DNA of 64,000 nucleotides from Rhodocytophaga rosea (GTDB taxonomy: Bacteria; Bacteroidota; Bacteroidia; Cytophagales; 172606-1). Location: assembly GCF_010119975.1 (NCBI RefSeq), contig NZ_CP048222.1:1695501-1759500 (forward strand). The letters are read 5' to 3'. Shown piece after piece: positions 63,689 to 64,000 of this stretch. The translations under genes were made by a program, and so were the position numbers. The number at the start of each line of letters is the position of its first letter. Position 1 is the stretch's first letter. The notes under the pieces are model-generated. The model did not search any database. It was not told where the DNA came from and saw only the letters and a program-made list of their open reading frames with translations.

Positions 63689-64000
63689 TCACTTTCTTTT
63701 CATTAAATGTGTATAGTAACCTTTTGGGTTATCATCGCTCTTATATACCAGAAAATCATGTTCGATATAAATTATTTCAAGATTCTCTCTTGAAACTTTT
63801 TTTGTCCTAGATTTTGACTTACTCCATAATATAATTTCACAAGTTGAGTTATCAAAATTAAACTTTTGACCCTTCCGATAATACTCATTAGAGTAGCTGT
63901 CTTTGTAAGTATAAGTTCCATCAGAATTAAAATTCCAAGTTCCTAGTGTCTCCTTCCTGTTATTCATCAGGTTTCTTAAACTGTCAATGTTTGTATGAAC
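63689..64000 (-). CDS. Partial AT-rich orphan protein, 5' end beyond the window
   Basis: The minus-strand frame runs off the window edge at 64000 without a stop. The visible 103 or so codons include LGTWNFNSDGTYTYKDSYSN and a lysine-rich tail (WSKSKSRTKKVSRENLEIIY). The pattern resembles a lipocalin-like or DUF-type beta-barrel, but no family can be named. It is AT-rich, like the two cassette-like genes. The ATG at 63967 may not be the true start. Confidence 0.55.
   Translation of the reverse strand, partial: VHTNIDSLRNLMNNRKETLGTWNFNSDGTYTYKDSYSNEYYRKGQKFNFDNSTCEIILWSKSKSRTKKVSRENLEIIYIEHDFLVYKSDDNPKGYYTHLMKRK

Noticed and set aside
1-64000. CRISPR array, rRNA, tRNA, insertion sequence or prophage
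   Set aside because: No spaced direct repeats, RNA-gene signatures, transposase genes or phage structural genes were seen. The endolysin-type domains at 35-38 kb lack any other phage gene.

Overview
The window looks like a chromosomal segment of a Bacteroidota member, most likely in the order Cytophagales. The evidence is a SusC/SusD pair, a giant secreted protein with a type IX secretion (type B, CHU_C-like) C-terminus, a HisIE fusion, kynurenine-pathway genes, FtsX/MacB-type orphan permeases behind a PadR regulator, and start codons with no clear Shine-Dalgarno sequence. No rRNA, tRNA, CRISPR array, transposase or prophage structural gene was seen.

Layout. 1-2.2 kb is the end of a histidine operon (hisA, hisF, hisIE). 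2.4-9.8 kb holds housekeeping and small unknown genes: a holin-like membrane protein, an enoyl-CoA hydratase, ComEC, a DUF6265 protein, a Rossmann protein, and a three-gene cluster of unknown function. 9.9-13.1 kb is a minus-strand group with an FGGY sugar kinase, a frameshifted NCS1-type permease and a 56-residue membrane protein. 13.6-16.2 kb carries kmo and a frameshifted kynU. 16.5-17.7 kb encodes a MotB-like stator protein without a MotA partner, plus a lipoprotein. 17.9-31.7 kb is a single-direction run: a PadR regulator and five tandem, paralogous 870-886-residue permeases with no ATPase. 31.8-32.4 kb is an AT-rich orphan gene bounded like an integron cassette. 32.4-38.4 kb is a four-gene overlapping minus-strand operon that combines a membrane-anchored muramidase/amidase, a DUF5675 protein and two DUF4230 proteins. 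38.6-46 kb has an MBL hydrolase, a cupin and a SusC/SusD/lipoprotein operon. 46.2-50.5 kb is an unknown gene and smc. 50.6-55.3 kb holds a coiled-coil-like membrane protein, a second cassette-like AT-rich gene, a PAP2 phosphatase and a sigma factor/TM protein/beta-barrel trio. 55.4-64 kb has an AraC regulator with an HMA-like metal domain, a DUF3616 protein, the T9SS cargo protein, a GNAT enzyme, a carboxypeptidase-regulatory-like protein, kdsC and a gene cut off by the window edge.

How it fits together. The his, kyn and kdsC genes are core metabolism. The SusCD unit and the T9SS cargo fit a polymer-degrading or surface-adhering lifestyle. The most interesting candidates for undescribed biology are the peptidoglycan-hydrolase/DUF4230 operon (32.4-38.4 kb), the five-permease array with near-identical 5' modules, and two orphan genes whose boundaries have the complementary architecture of attC-bounded cassettes. 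Four genes are broken by single-base deletions, at five sites, nearly all explicable as a missing G in a coding-strand G run. That pattern suggests base-calling errors at least as much as real decay, so the broken genes should be checked against reads before being called pseudogenes. A dispersed palindromic repeat (core TCTGGAACCTGGATTT) occurs in at least six intergenic places.
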